Under the pieces are notes generated by a model, which saw only the letters and a list, made by a program, of their open reading frames with translations, was not told the origin of the DNA and made no database searches. Shown here in pieces: positions 42,482-51,919 of a stretch of 64,000 nucleotides of DNA (its first letter is position 1; each line of letters starts with the position of its first letter). This DNA is from Fragilariopsis cylindrus CCMP1102 (Eukaryota > Bacillariophyta > Bacillariophyceae > Bacillariales > Bacillariaceae): the NCBI GenBank assembly GCA_900095095.1, contig FMBT01000467.1, positions 1-64,000 on the forward strand. The letters are read 5' to 3'. A program made the translations under genes and the position numbers.

Positions 42482-44212
42482 ATGGCGTTCCTAGCAGCAG
42501 TAAGACTGGTGACACTTATGACACAATACTATGACAAGATATTACAGTGCGACGAACCAGTAAGAAGCAAAATACAAGTGTACACAGACAGCCTAAGCAT
42601 GATCAACAAACTGGAAGCACTAGATGAATATCCTACAGCGCCACTAGCAACAGTACTCCATTCGGAATGGGACGTACTATCAGCATTACACAAAGCACTC
42701 AAATGGTTCAGAAATAAACCAAAAATCAGCTGGGTGAAGAGTCATCAGGATGATATGGTATTCGATGAAGAAGCAATGCCCTTAAACGCATACCTTAACT
42801 CAGAAGCTGATGAACTAGCAACAATCGGATTGAAGAAGTTACAGGAAAAACCAAGAGTACCGATGGACCCAGACACAGCCATCCAGTTCCACATAGGAGA
42901 CAGAACGATAACAAGAGATCTCAAACGGACAACAAGAGAGATAATAAACTTGATACCACTCAAAAATTACTACTGCAGAAGATTCAAATGGAGTGATAAC
43001 ATCTTTGACTTAATTGACTGGGACATTTTCCGTCCAGTATATAAGAAATATTTAGCTACAAAAGGAATACAATGGATGCACAAATTTTGCATAAAGAAAC
43101 TAGCTACAGGAGAAAGGATCCACAAGAGGGATCACTTCCACGATCAACGATGCGCATCATGCTTGGACAAAGAAGGTGATGACCACGTTTTTCAATGCGC
43201 TCACCGAAGAAGCATTCGGAAGAAGGTTCTCAACCAGATTAATCTACTAGCAAACACAGTAGATCCAAGACTGTGTGAAATAATGAGGGAGGGACTAATG
43301 ACTTACTTTAAAGGCGAATCAGTATCAACAGCAATGCTACGACTAAGGGGCCAAGAGGACGTTGACAAGAACCAAACATTCAAAAGGTACACACTACTTA
43401 TCGACGAACAGGTAGTAATAGGATGGGATAATCTACTCAGAGGAAAGTTTTCGAAACAATGGAAAATACAACAGAAAGCATTCATAACCAGAAGGAAACT
43501 GTCGGATCCAAGAGCGTACGCAAGAGCACAGAAGAACAAGAAGCAAAAAGAGGCAAAGAACAACAGAGTAACAAAGAAGAAGAACAAAACAGAAGCGTTT
43601 CATGCTTTCTTCCAGGCGATCATACCCATCATACAGGAAACTTGGACCGACAGATGCATTGATTGTAACACACCTGTACTGGGAGGCAGAATAGTGGCAG
43701 AATATGATTCACTCACCAAGAAAATCACCCATCTATATACACTGAAAGAAATGGTACTGCCAGAAGATGAATTGAAGATATTCAACGAACCACTAAAAAC
43801 AAGATTGGATGATACAAATCAACAATTGAAAAAGTGGTTAAACAGATGGAGGCGAGTGATAGATCATAGCATGAAGAGAGTAAAGGAACTAGCAAAGGAA
43901 AACAGCAAACCAATATGGAGGCACTATACGAAAAACAAACCAGCAAAAACAACAGTGTCAAGGAAATTACCACAAAGAATGAAAACAAAGAAATACTTTA
44001 ACAATCCACTGACAAATGTATTCAAACGCCTAAGAAAGAAAAGATCATCAAGTAGAGTAATACAGGCAAAGAAAAAGAAGTATAAAATGAACCACATGAT
44101 ATCAAAAATGTACAACAAACTAGGAAAGAAAAGATCAACTAGTAGAGCAAAGACAGAAACAGAAGTAGAGAAGCAGAAAATCGATGATAGATTTGGAGAT
44201 GATCCAATCTAA
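42482..44212 (+). CDS. LINE RNase H (main part) and zinc knuckle
   Basis: 576 codons. MAFLAAVRLVTLM directly continues the RNase H helix after the catalytic Glu in the previous frame, so a one-base break lies near 42480. VYTDSLSMINKLEAL holds the third acidic residue, ISWVKSHQDD the His loop, and NSEADELATIG the last Asp. RNase H removes the RNA template strand after reverse transcription. Residues around 43140-43220 read HDQRCASCLDKEGDDHVFQC, a CxxC...H...C zinc knuckle found at this place in other LINEs. The tail is very basic (Lys/Arg repeats such as RLRKKRSSSR) and may bind nucleic acid. The fragment at 36346-36597 is related to residues about 445-505. Confidence 0.88.
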   Translation: MAFLAAVRLVTLMTQYYDKILQCDEPVRSKIQVYTDSLSMINKLEALDEYPTAPLATVLHSEWDVLSALHKALKWFRNKPKISWVKSHQDDMVFDEEAMPLNAYLNSEADELATIGLKKLQEKPRVPMDPDTAIQFHIGDRTITRDLKRTTREIINLIPLKNYYCRRFKWSDNIFDLIDWDIFRPVYKKYLATKGIQWMHKFCIKKLATGERIHKRDHFHDQRCASCLDKEGDDHVFQCAHRRSIRKKVLNQINLLANTVDPRLCEIMREGLMTYFKGESVSTAMLRLRGQEDVDKNQTFKRYTLLIDEQVVIGWDNLLRGKFSKQWKIQQKAFITRRKLSDPRAYARAQKNKKQKEAKNNRVTKKKNKTEAFHAFFQAIIPIIQETWTDRCIDCNTPVLGGRIVAEYDSLTKKITHLYTLKEMVLPEDELKIFNEPLKTRLDDTNQQLKKWLNRWRRVIDHSMKRVKELAKENSKPIWRHYTKNKPAKTTVSRKLPQRMKTKKYFNNPLTNVFKRLRKKRSSSRVIQAKKKKYKMNHMISKMYNKLGKKRSTSRAKTETEVEKQKIDDRFGDDPI

Positions 44213-44323
44213 GGACAACACCATAATGTAGAATAATCGGCGGGTCGACTGTTGACTTTACATCTTCCTAAGATATAGAGGAGCAAAGCGGCAGCTTTTA
44301 AATAATAAGTTATATATATATAG
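44213..44323 (+). repeat. LINE 3' UTR and (TA)n tail
   Basis: GGCGGGTCGACTGTTGACTT, then AGGAGCAAAGCGGCAGCTTT, then TAAATAATAAG and (TA)n. The same block is present as an isolated insertion at 15624-15707, which defines the 3' end of the mobile unit and suggests that the element's RT recognises this sequence. Confidence 0.85.
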
Positions 44324-44710
44324 AGTAAAAAATATTAGTTGGGTGATACAGTGGTATTGACTTATTGACTTGATGGTTATGTTGTGTTGTTGTGTCTTTT
44401 TGCTTCGGATTCATTCATGATGACACGAATGCATATAAAAAGCAGGAGCGAGTAATGCATGTGTTGCTGTGTCACAAATGCTGCAATTGTTAATCAATTC
44501 CATAATTGATCCTTGCGAAGCGTTTAACCAGGCCCTTTTTTGTATGGTGTTAGTATAGTTGCACGTGATAGAATGTGTCTAAGCATAGGGGTTTGCTCTA
44601 CTGATGACGCATTGTTCTTCCACATAAAATAAACACGTTTATTTATTCATGACCCTAAATAACCTTAAATAACCGTGTTCTGAGATTTTTTTAAGTCTGG
44701 ACCCTGGTAA

Positions 44711-44893
44711 AAATAATGAATTAAATAATTCACGACATTACATCATCAATAGTTTGTTGGTACAGTAGTCGTATTGTTCGTGGTCAAATCAAGGGCTATA
44801 ATGAATTATTGCAATAAATAATAAATTAAATAATTCACGACATTACATCATAATACTATGTGGTACAGTAGCCGCATTGTTCGTGGTCAAATC
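44711..44893. repeat. Two direct copies of a 78-80 bp repeat (105-bp spacing), third copy inverted at 48384
   Basis: AAATAATGAATTAAATAATT at 44711 and AAATAATAAATTAAATAATT at 44816 both continue with CACGACATTACATCAT and end TACAGTAG(T/C)CG(T/C)ATTGTTCG then TGGTCAAATC. The distal part recurs inverted at 48384-48436. Probably pieces of an unidentified dispersed repeat. No protein. Confidence 0.7.
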
Positions 44894-45179
44894 CACCAAT
44901 TTTTTACGTGGTAAAAACAATATAACTAATCCCAAAAGCACAAAAGACGTACATTTAACAAAGAAGAATGAAGTAAAAATTATCAAAATAGAACTCCCCG
45001 CTTCGACGCTTCGACACGAGATAAAGTTCCCAGCACTACTTAGTATACTTTTACAAGACGAAGTATCAATGGAGAAGGGCTATAATAAATTATTACTTTA
45101 AATAAATAGTCAATCAATGTCAACACAAATCTTTTGCTTCAATACTCTGCTTGGAACCACAGGATTATGCAAAACGCCA

Positions 45180-45676
45180 ATGTGACGGCATTGTCAGATT
45201 CCTAGGCCAGTTATACCACGTAAATAGCTACAGCACTTCAATCAATTTTACGTAAGAAATGAAATGATTTAACGCAATCATACGCGACGGCAATGTCAGA
45301 TTCCTAGGCCAGTTACTTAAATAGCTACAGCACTTCAATCAATTTTACGTAAGAAATGAAATGATTTAACGCAATCATACGCGACGGCAATGTCAGATTC
45401 CTAGGCCAGTTACTTAAATAGCTACAGCACTTCAATCAATTTTACGTAAGAAATGAAATGATTTAACGCAATCATACGCGACGGCAATGTCAGATTCCTA
45501 GGCCAGTTACTTAAATAGCTACAGCACTTCAATCAATTTTACGTAAGAAATGAAATGATTTAACGCAATCATACGCGACGGCAATGTCAGATTCCTAGGC
45601 CAGTTACTTAAATAGCTACAGCACTTCAATCAATTTTACGTAAGAAATGAAATGATTTAACGCATTCATACGCGAA
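45180..45676. repeat. 97-bp minisatellite, about five copies
   Basis: CGACGGCAATGTCAGATTCC recurs at 45285, 45382, 45479 and 45576, a constant 97-bp period. A more diverged first unit starts near 45183 and carries a 5-bp insertion (102 bp). The last unit is cut at 45673 (CGAATC). Units include CCTAGGCCAGTTACTTAAAT, AGCTACAGCACTTCAATCAA and TTTTACGTAAGAAATGAAAT. The internal units look identical, which implies recent expansion or homogenisation. Not coding. Confidence 0.95.
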
Positions 45677-45779
45677 TCGACTGGGCGCGGGCATAGATTT
45701 CCAATAGTCAGAGACAGTGGCAAAAACAAAAACGAAAGTGAAAAAAGTGAAGAATGAAGCGTCGTCGACGAATAGTACG

Positions 45780-45916
45780 AATGGGAATGGGAATGGGAAT
45801 GGGAATGGGACCTCCCCGCTTCGCATTTGCCACCGCTTCAACTTCAATACATTACTTCTAATTGTACCACGGTAGAAATTAATTATAGTAATAACATTGA
45901 TATTTTATAATATATA

Positions 45917-45956
<40 letters not shown>

Positions 45957-46071
45957 TTGGTTAGTGGAGCGGAGTTTTGTGAGCGAAGATTGCATTGCCA
46001 CCGCTTCAACTTCAATGTGGGTTGCCTAAGTGTCAGGTCCAAATACAATACTAGTAGGACCTCCCCGCTTC
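45780..46071. repeat. (AATGGG)n, (AT)n and paired direct repeats
   Basis: Five AATGGG units at 45780-45810 and (AT)n at about 45923-45954. GCCACCGCTTCAACTTCAAT occurs at 45829-45848 and again at 45997-46016, and GGACCTCCCCGCTTC at 45808-45822 and 46057-46071. These look like fragments of an unidentified repeat. Confidence 0.75.
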
Positions 46072-46453
46072 TTTGTCTACGATGATGGTTGATGAAAAAC
46101 ATTTGAAAATGAGATGAAATAAGAAAAATCATCAATTCATTGTTTTTCACATCTTCATTTTAAACTCTCACAAAACTCAATTATCAAAACATAAATAACA
46201 TCTACCAGATAACAAAGTAAGTTCAATTCTAATTGAATAAGATATCTATATGTATCACGATTACATACCATTTGAATTCGATTGATTTGTATTCCTATAC
46301 GTAACGTCGATGATGACACGATGACACATACCATTTATTGTAGCGGTGCTAATGACAATGACAGTATGTTTAACTCACATTAATATTTATACAATTTTCC
46401 ACTTATTTCTTTTTTTTTGCTTCATTTAGCACACAAATCATCATCGGTTCATA

Positions 46454-48126
46454 ATGAAGCTTTCATTTATTTGCGTCATCTTGTTGCTTATGCCCGCCGT
46501 CACTACCGCTAGGTTATCGGGCAAAAATAACGGTATGGCACTCATTAACGAGGAATTAAATTCTGAAGAAGAAGTAGAAGATTATCTTGATCTTCATTAC
46601 AACCAGGAATTGGATGGACGTAATCTTCACCCATTAGTAGATCTTGCAGCAGAGACATGCGAAGCAGCTTGCACTGGAATAGCAATTCACGCAGTAGTAA
46701 CTGAGACCCAGCCGGTAGCATGTGCAAATGCGCTTGAAGAAGCAACTACAACAGGGATCGAATCAGCGTGCTCTACAGCAACAGGACCACTAGCAGCTAA
46801 TACAAGAGCTACGGCAACAGCTACCGTAAAAGCGAAAGCAAATGCTACAGCAACCGAAACAGCAACCGCAACTGCCACAGCAACTGAATCAGCAACTGCA
46901 ATTGCAATAGCACCTGAAAAAGCGGCTGCAGCAGCAACTGTAACTCACACCGAAACAGCGGTCGCATCAGCTACCGCGGGAGGGTCTTTAGCAACCGGAT
47001 CTTCATCAACGGCTACAGTAGCAGCAGCAACAGTGACCATAACATCAACTAATGTTACAGGCAATGTTGAAGGAACTGCAATATCAACAGCAGAAAAATC
47101 GATGGACGCAGCAGCCGGCGCAACAGTAACAGTTACAGCACCAACAGCAATTGCAACAGCTACAGCAACAGCAACATCAACGACCGTAGCAGGGGAAGCA
47201 GCAGCAACAGCAACAGCAACAGGGACCATTGCAGCGTGCGCATTAGCGACCGCAACAGTAACCGCACCATATTCCTCAACAGCTTGTGCAACTGCAACTG
47301 CAACGGCAACCTTATCATCAACAGGTCAATCAGATACAAAACACATGACAAAGTGCGTAGAAGCACTTGGAACAGTAACAGCAACTTCAATAGTATGCGT
47401 CCCAGAAGGGTAAGAAATGTTGCAGCAATGTGGTGCACCATCTTGTTTGTCTTGTGTTTCAATCTATATTTTTAAATACTAATTGGTTTCACCTCTCCTA
47501 TTCTTTCTGATCTTTCCAATACAATGACCAGGACGGAGCCAAGTTTTTCACCAAGTGATGCACCCAGCTCTTCTCCTAGTTTTGATCCGAGTGGCGCACC
47601 AAGTTCAATCCCAAGTGATGTGCCTAGTTTTGTGCCTAGTTCTGCACCAAGTGTATCACCAAGTTCCATTCCAAGTCTTACACCAAGTGGTGCACCCAGC
47701 TCTTCTCCTAGTTTGGATCCGAGTGGCGCACCAAGTTCAGCACCAAGTTCAATCCCGAGTGATGTGCCTAGTTTTGCGCCAAGTTCTGCACCAACTAAAA
47801 CACCAACTAAAACACCAACTAAGTCACCAACTAAAACACCAACTAAGTCACCTACCGCACCATCTGCTATTGGCTATTTTGACGGGGGGAAAAATGCTAA
47901 ATGTGTTGATGGCACTGAAGTGTCTAGGGATGAATGCTTAGCTGCTGCTCTTGAGGTCATTGAGAAAGGGTTAGGGGTTAAGATTGTTCAACGCCTTCAT
48001 TCTCATACTGGTGGTGGGTTTCCGTGCGGCTGTACGATTTATCGTCAATATCATCCTTATTACATGAATCCTCATGGTTTAAATTGTGTAGGACATTCCC
48101 AGACAAGCGTTGTCTGTCAAGGTTGA
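46454..48126 (+). CDS. Secreted Thr/Ala- and Pro/Ser-repeat protein (cell-wall or extracellular type)
   Basis: Two exons, 46454-47409 and 47532-48126; the intron 47410-47531 (GTAAGA...ACCAG) is in frame. About 516 residues. MKLSFICVILLLMPAVTTAR is a signal peptide. Residues about 55-115 carry Cys pairs (CEAACTG, ACSTA). The middle, about 115-300, is dominated by alternating Thr-Ala (TATATATATESATAIAIA) with few charges. Exon 2 opens with a PSxxPS repeat array (SPSDAPSSSPSFDPSGAPSS and onward), then TPTKTPTKSP units. A compact C-terminal domain follows with VSRDECLAAALEVIEKGLG, FPCGCTIYRQYHPYYMNPHG and a final CQG. PSxxPS arrays are typical of diatom secreted and frustule-associated proteins. 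The alternating Thr rows could form a flat beta surface; function is inferred only. Confidence 0.8.
47410..47531 (+). other. Intron of the Thr/Ala-Pro/Ser protein gene
   Basis: 122 bp; donor GTAAGAAATG, acceptor ACAATGACCAG. Joined codons read VCVPEG-TEPSFSPSD. It separates the Thr/Ala region from the Pro/Ser region. Confidence 0.8.
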
Positions 48127-48632
48127 TCTACATTGAATCCGAGTGAATACATAGTATTAAGAAGTCGAAGCACACAAACAAGAGAAGTGCATATATAATT
48201 AATTCTACAAGTTTTGGATAAGTAAGATACAATGATTGGGAATAATCCTGACCGATCCGTCCATATAATAATATGTGACGTAAAAATGAAAAACAAAATA
48301 AAAAATAAAACTTGAATTATATATTATATTATCCTATAATATTATATTATTAGTGTTTCGTTTTTACACTATTTATTATATACATAATTCATTCGAGCCC
48401 TTGATTTGACCATGAACAATGCGACTACTGTACCATAATATGATATTAATATATACCATTTTTTGAAAAGTACTGTAGAAATAGGGGAATAGAATGAATT
48501 AGTCTTTTGCTTCAATTTTTCAAAAGACAAATTCTTCGCAGCACGGCGCACCCTCTATCGTATCGTACACCTATAATTTTGTTGATAAAGAGGCCATCAC
48601 ACGTACATGTTGACATGCATCATTACACATGA
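48127..48632. other. Intergenic with inverted repeat copy
   Basis: 48384-48436 is an inverted copy of the repeat at 44711-44893 (CCTTGATTTGACCATGAACA then ATGCGACTACTGTACCA). AT-palindromic sequence lies around 48314-48352. No gene. Confidence 0.5.
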
Positions 48633-48872
48633 GTGACAAACACCAAGCACACACGTGTGTTGCGTGTCAGCACCTCTTTTCTCCTTGACACCCAGCTTAG
48701 CGTGCATGATGTTGGCTCTATTATGGCCGGAACCGCCATCACCTTTGGTACCAAATCAGAATTACAAGGCTGCGCTCTTGCACAATCTGCCGTGACCTTT
48801 GAGAGCGAAGGTTCTGTTGTGCTTAATCATTACGAAGCTGATGGTATATACAACGCCAAAATTAACGTCTAG
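48633..48872 (+). pseudogene. DUF3494-type ice-binding protein, C-terminal fragment
   Basis: An 80-codon frame after an in-frame TGA at 48630. GSIMAGTAITFGTKSELQGC, ALAQSAVTFESEGSVVLNHY and the end YNAKINV match the last coils of the DUF3494 ice-binding beta-solenoid (pattern GxIMAxTAITxGxxSxLxGCxLAQxAVTxxS). In the family these repeats form the flat ice-binding face of secreted antifreeze or recrystallisation-inhibiting proteins, widespread in sea-ice diatoms and thought to have been acquired horizontally. The N-terminal two thirds and the signal peptide are missing. Codons (GCC, ACC, GGC) are clearly more GC-rich than in neighbours. It is probably a pseudogene remnant, unless upstream exons exist in the 48.1-48.6 kb spacer. 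Confidence 0.75.
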
Positions 48873-49027
48873 ATGATGTTGTACAACATCAATGATGTGA
48901 AGGTGTTACTTCGTACAAATGACAAGTTGAAGTGAAGCACGAATAAAAGAAGTGCACTATAGTCGAAGAACAAAGGAAAAAAGGACCATGATATATAAAA
49001 TTCTTAAAATAGATTTAATAATTATAG

Positions 49028-50347
49028 TTAGTCTTCTTCTTCGGGTGGTGGCGGTAGTGTGTATAAAACGACGTTTTTAGCTGTTTCTGTAGAGTGAAAA
49101 TCGAGATAGGCTGTGAGTATTTTCTTACTGCTGTTGCCGTTGCTACAAACCTCGTTTGTTGTTGTTGGCTTCTGACGTAGATATCTTAAAAATTGACTGT
49201 AGGTTCGGACTGGTACCTGTTGCTGTTGCTGCTGTTGTTGTTGTTGTTGTTGTTGTACGTTTTGTTCTTCTTTTTTTAGTATCAAACGTCGATGAGGAAA
49301 TTCGGATGGGAATACACAACACGGAACAATACAAAATGGTATATTTAAAATTTTAGCTAAATCGATACATGATTCCGTTGCTTGATCCGGATGAAATCCA
49401 ACAATTAACTTTATTCGACCAGATGATAATATAGTAAGTATCGATATCATTTTTTCGTCATCCTCGTTTACCCCTTCTCCTCCTCCTTCTTCTTCTGCTA
49501 TTATTGCATCATCATTATGTACTCCATCTTTATTATTATCATTATCCGATTTGTTCTTTTTGCAAATAATAAGACGATTATTAACCTGATTTACTATCTC
49601 ATTATTGAGTGGGATTTGTAATAGTTGTGGTGTCACAAAATCTTCGGGACGTACATAGCAGCTACCAATTTCTGTATTACTACTATTACTACCTTCGGTC
49701 GTTCCTGGTCGTTCTTGTAATGGCTCGGATAATAGTAGCATTTGGTTGTATTCGCTGCCACCAGATTTGTTGTGATTACTATTGGATAATCGTTTCGATC
49801 GTTGTTTTAATAATTTTGGTATTAATTCTGCTAATGGTTGATATGTGGACAGTCCACGAACGGATCTGATCGATCTTTCATCAGGATTGTTATATAAAAA
49901 TTCGATACTTTTGACCATCCGTTCATTCCTGGTTGTTGTTGATCCACCATCTTGTTGTTGCTTCCATGGATCTAATATAATCGATTCTAATCCATCCACA
50001 TTATTTAATAACCATGATAAATCACCTTTCCCACCAGCAACATCTAAAATCAATATACCATTGTCATCATCATCATGAGATGATTCATTTCGTTGTTGTT
50101 TTTGTTGTTGTTGTTGATGAAGATAACTACCGTAATTTCGGATTAACCATTCTCTAAAGATATATACACGATTTTTTCGGGATGCTCCTCTTACACTACT
50201 ACTGCTAGTCGTAATGATATTAGTAGTAGTAGCCGTAGTGGTTGTTTCATTAATAAGATTCATTGCACGGTGCCTACCGTATTGTCGAGAATGATTTTGT
50301 TGTCGTTCTTGTTTGTTTTTGCTTTTTTGTTTATTTTCAAATTTCAA
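49028..50347 (-). CDS. SAM-dependent methyltransferase-like protein
   Basis: 439 codons from ATG at 50347. A basic, Thr/Ser-rich N-terminus leads to NRVYIFREWLIRNYGSYL, then GILILDVAGGKGDLSWLL (about residues 97-114), the glycine-rich SAM-binding loop. Later come NRLIICKK, RIKLIVGFHPDQATESCIDL and AKILNIPFCIVPCCVFPSEF, followed by PHRRLI, VRTYSQFLRYLRQK and a final AYLDFHSTETAKNVVLYTLP. The GxHPDxAT...PFxxVPCCVFPxxFPxR pattern defines a conserved but little-studied eukaryotic family. The substrate is unknown; RNA is a reasonable guess. Poly-Gln, Asp and Glu/Gly inserts are unusual within the fold. It is divergent from the eRF1 methyltransferase gene at 50672. Confidence 0.8.
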   Translation of the reverse strand: MKFENKQKSKNKQERQQNHSRQYGRHRAMNLINETTTTATTTNIITTSSSSVRGASRKNRVYIFREWLIRNYGSYLHQQQQQKQQRNESSHDDDDNGILILDVAGGKGDLSWLLNNVDGLESIILDPWKQQQDGGSTTTRNERMVKSIEFLYNNPDERSIRSVRGLSTYQPLAELIPKLLKQRSKRLSNSNHNKSGGSEYNQMLLLSEPLQERPGTTEGSNSSNTEIGSCYVRPEDFVTPQLLQIPLNNEIVNQVNNRLIICKKNKSDNDNNKDGVHNDDAIIAEEEGGGEGVNEDDEKMISILTILSSGRIKLIVGFHPDQATESCIDLAKILNIPFCIVPCCVFPSEFPHRRLILKKEEQNVQQQQQQQQQQQQQVPVRTYSQFLRYLRQKPTTTNEVCSNGNSSKKILTAYLDFHSTETAKNVVLYTLPPPPEEED

Positions 50348-50671
50348 TTATTTAGCTTTTGACAGGGCATACTAAGTAGTTAGGGACTGAAGGACAAGGT
50401 TCAGTCCCCTGTATCCATCATTAAATCCATCCTCGAGTCGTGCTTGTTCTCCTTTACAACCACCACAAAACGACACAAAACATCAGATTTATTTTCTATT
50501 TCTTTTTTCTTAAACTATTTGTTTACGTCGTAAGTTCGAAGTCGTAAGTGAGCATAATATATTCTACTTTCTCCTCTTTCTTATCTCAAATCTCAGCGAA
50601 GCTTTCTGTCCTTCCATTATTGTCGTCCATTGTTGAATTCATTCCCTACTGAATTATTATAAGAAGCAATC
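50348..50671. promoter_or_regulatory. Bidirectional promoter between two methyltransferase genes
   Basis: 324 bp separate the two divergent ATGs. The plus-strand ATG sits in AAGAAGCAATCATGGC, a favourable context with purine-rich leader and G at +4. No TATA element is certain. Shared control of two translation- or RNA-related methyltransferases is plausible. Confidence 0.45.
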
Positions 50672-51919
50672 ATGGCAGAATGGCATCCTTTACGTTCGTA
50701 CGACGGTGAAAATGGTAATGGTATGAATGAGGATGATGAAAAATTCAAATCATGGAATCAATTAAATCAATTGGCGATCGATAAAGGTAAAATTATGAAT
50801 GCATCACCAGCAATCATGCCATCATTAGATCATTCTTCTATGGATGATTATCAACATGTATATGAACCAAGTGATGATACATTTTTATTAATAGATGCAA
50901 TTAAATATGATTTATTTTCAGAATATCCTCTTGATCTCAATGATCTCGATGATGATGATGATAACGGCAACGACAACGACAACGAAGAGGAATTGATCCA
51001 CAATGCTGCTTTAGTAGAGTTCTATCGCCAGCAGCAATTACCGGAGAAAACCATGAACAGTAACAATAACAACAGTAACAACAGTAACAACAACAACAAC
51101 AACAACAACAGCGACGACGATGATGATAAAGTAGAAAAAAGAAATTCTAAGATTTTATCTAGACTTGAACAATTGAAAAAGTTAGAACGAATTAATGATG
51201 TTGTTATGGAATTAGGGACCGGTTCGGGGATACCTATTACGTACCTAACAAAACGATTATTAATCGAAAAACCAAATTCATTATCATCATCTCTTCGAAA
51301 GAAAACGAAAACCAACGACAACGACGACGATGACAACGACGACAACAACGAGGATATAAGTAGTTATAGTGGTACAGGAATATCCGTAATAGCAACAGAT
51401 TTGAATCCATTCGCATTACAATTTGCACAACGTACTGCCGAAGAAAATGGTATCGTAGGCATCGAGGATGTAAATGACACAAATGACGACAACGACAACG
51501 ACAACGAAAAGAACAATAATAATATTAGACGAAGGAACAACAATTATATACAGAAAATTGAATTTATTGAATGTAATTTAGCACAACCATTACTAAATCG
51601 ACTTGAACATAAGGTGGATATAATACTATTCAATCCTCCGTATGTACCAACAGAGGATACTGAAATAGATGGTAACGATATAGAAATTAGTTGGGCGGGT
51701 GGTATAAATGGACGAAAAATCATTGATGCATCCCTCCAACAAATTGCTACATTACTTACTAAACCAGATGGTATCTGTTATATGATAACAGTGGATGATA
51801 ATTTACCACATGAACTATCAACAATACTTCACAATGATTATAAATTACACATGATACCGCTGATGAGACGTCGAGCAAGTAATGAGTATTTAACTGTACA
51901 AAAAATTACTTGGTTATAG
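50672..51919 (+). CDS. N6AMT1: eRF1 glutamine methyltransferase (HemK2)
   Basis: 415 codons. HVYEPSDDTFLLIDAI (about 60-76), the diagnostic N-terminal motif of Mtq2/N6AMT1, is followed by VMELGTGSGIPITYL (SAM-binding motif I, about 175-189), VIATDLNPFALQFAQRTAEE (motif II), IEFIECNLAQPL, the catalytic ILFNPPYVPT (NPPY, about 320) and SWAGGINGRKIIDASLQQIA, also family-specific. It methylates the GGQ glutamine of eRF1 together with a small zinc partner (Trm112-like), tuning translation termination in the cytosol. It is nearly twice the usual length of about 220 residues because Asp/Asn-rich loops are inserted between motifs (about 90-110, 130-155, 200-230 and 265-290). Catalytic residues are intact. 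Confidence 0.93.
   Translation: MAEWHPLRSYDGENGNGMNEDDEKFKSWNQLNQLAIDKGKIMNASPAIMPSLDHSSMDDYQHVYEPSDDTFLLIDAIKYDLFSEYPLDLNDLDDDDDNGNDNDNEEELIHNAALVEFYRQQQLPEKTMNSNNNNSNNSNNNNNNNNSDDDDDKVEKRNSKILSRLEQLKKLERINDVVMELGTGSGIPITYLTKRLLIEKPNSLSSSLRKKTKTNDNDDDDNDDNNEDISSYSGTGISVIATDLNPFALQFAQRTAEENGIVGIEDVNDTNDDNDNDNEKNNNNIRRRNNNYIQKIEFIECNLAQPLLNRLEHKVDIILFNPPYVPTEDTEIDGNDIEISWAGGINGRKIIDASLQQIATLLTKPDGICYMITVDDNLPHELSTILHNDYKLHMIPLMRRRASNEYLTVQKITWL

Larger units (their letters stand above)
37158..44323 (+). mobile_element. RNase H-bearing non-LTR retrotransposon (LINE), inactive
   Basis: About 7.2 kb with the order acidic N-region, APE-type endonuclease, reverse transcriptase, connector, RNase H, CCHC zinc knuckle, short 3' UTR and (TA)n tail. 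AGTTATATATATATAG occurs at 37142-37157 and 44308-44323, a 16-bp candidate target duplication, although its low complexity weakens it. The coding frame is broken by an in-frame TAA at 38973, a frame change at about 41253, others between 41700 and 42300, and one near 42480. No separate gag-like ORF1 is seen, so the 5' end may be truncated. The endonuclease plus RNase H layout is that of I/Ambal-like clades; clade assignment needs a tree. Confidence 0.9.

Noticed and set aside
45180-45676. Regular 97-bp repeats considered as a CRISPR array
   Set aside because: The units are contiguous and nearly identical with no unique spacers, and the genome is eukaryotic. It is a minisatellite.
46545-47462. 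Long antisense frames opposite the Thr/Ala gene (Val/Ala and Leu-rich)
   Set aside because: A Thr-Ala repeat gives open Val-Ala or Leu-rich frames on the other strand by composition. The plus strand has a signal peptide, an intron and a continuing second exon.
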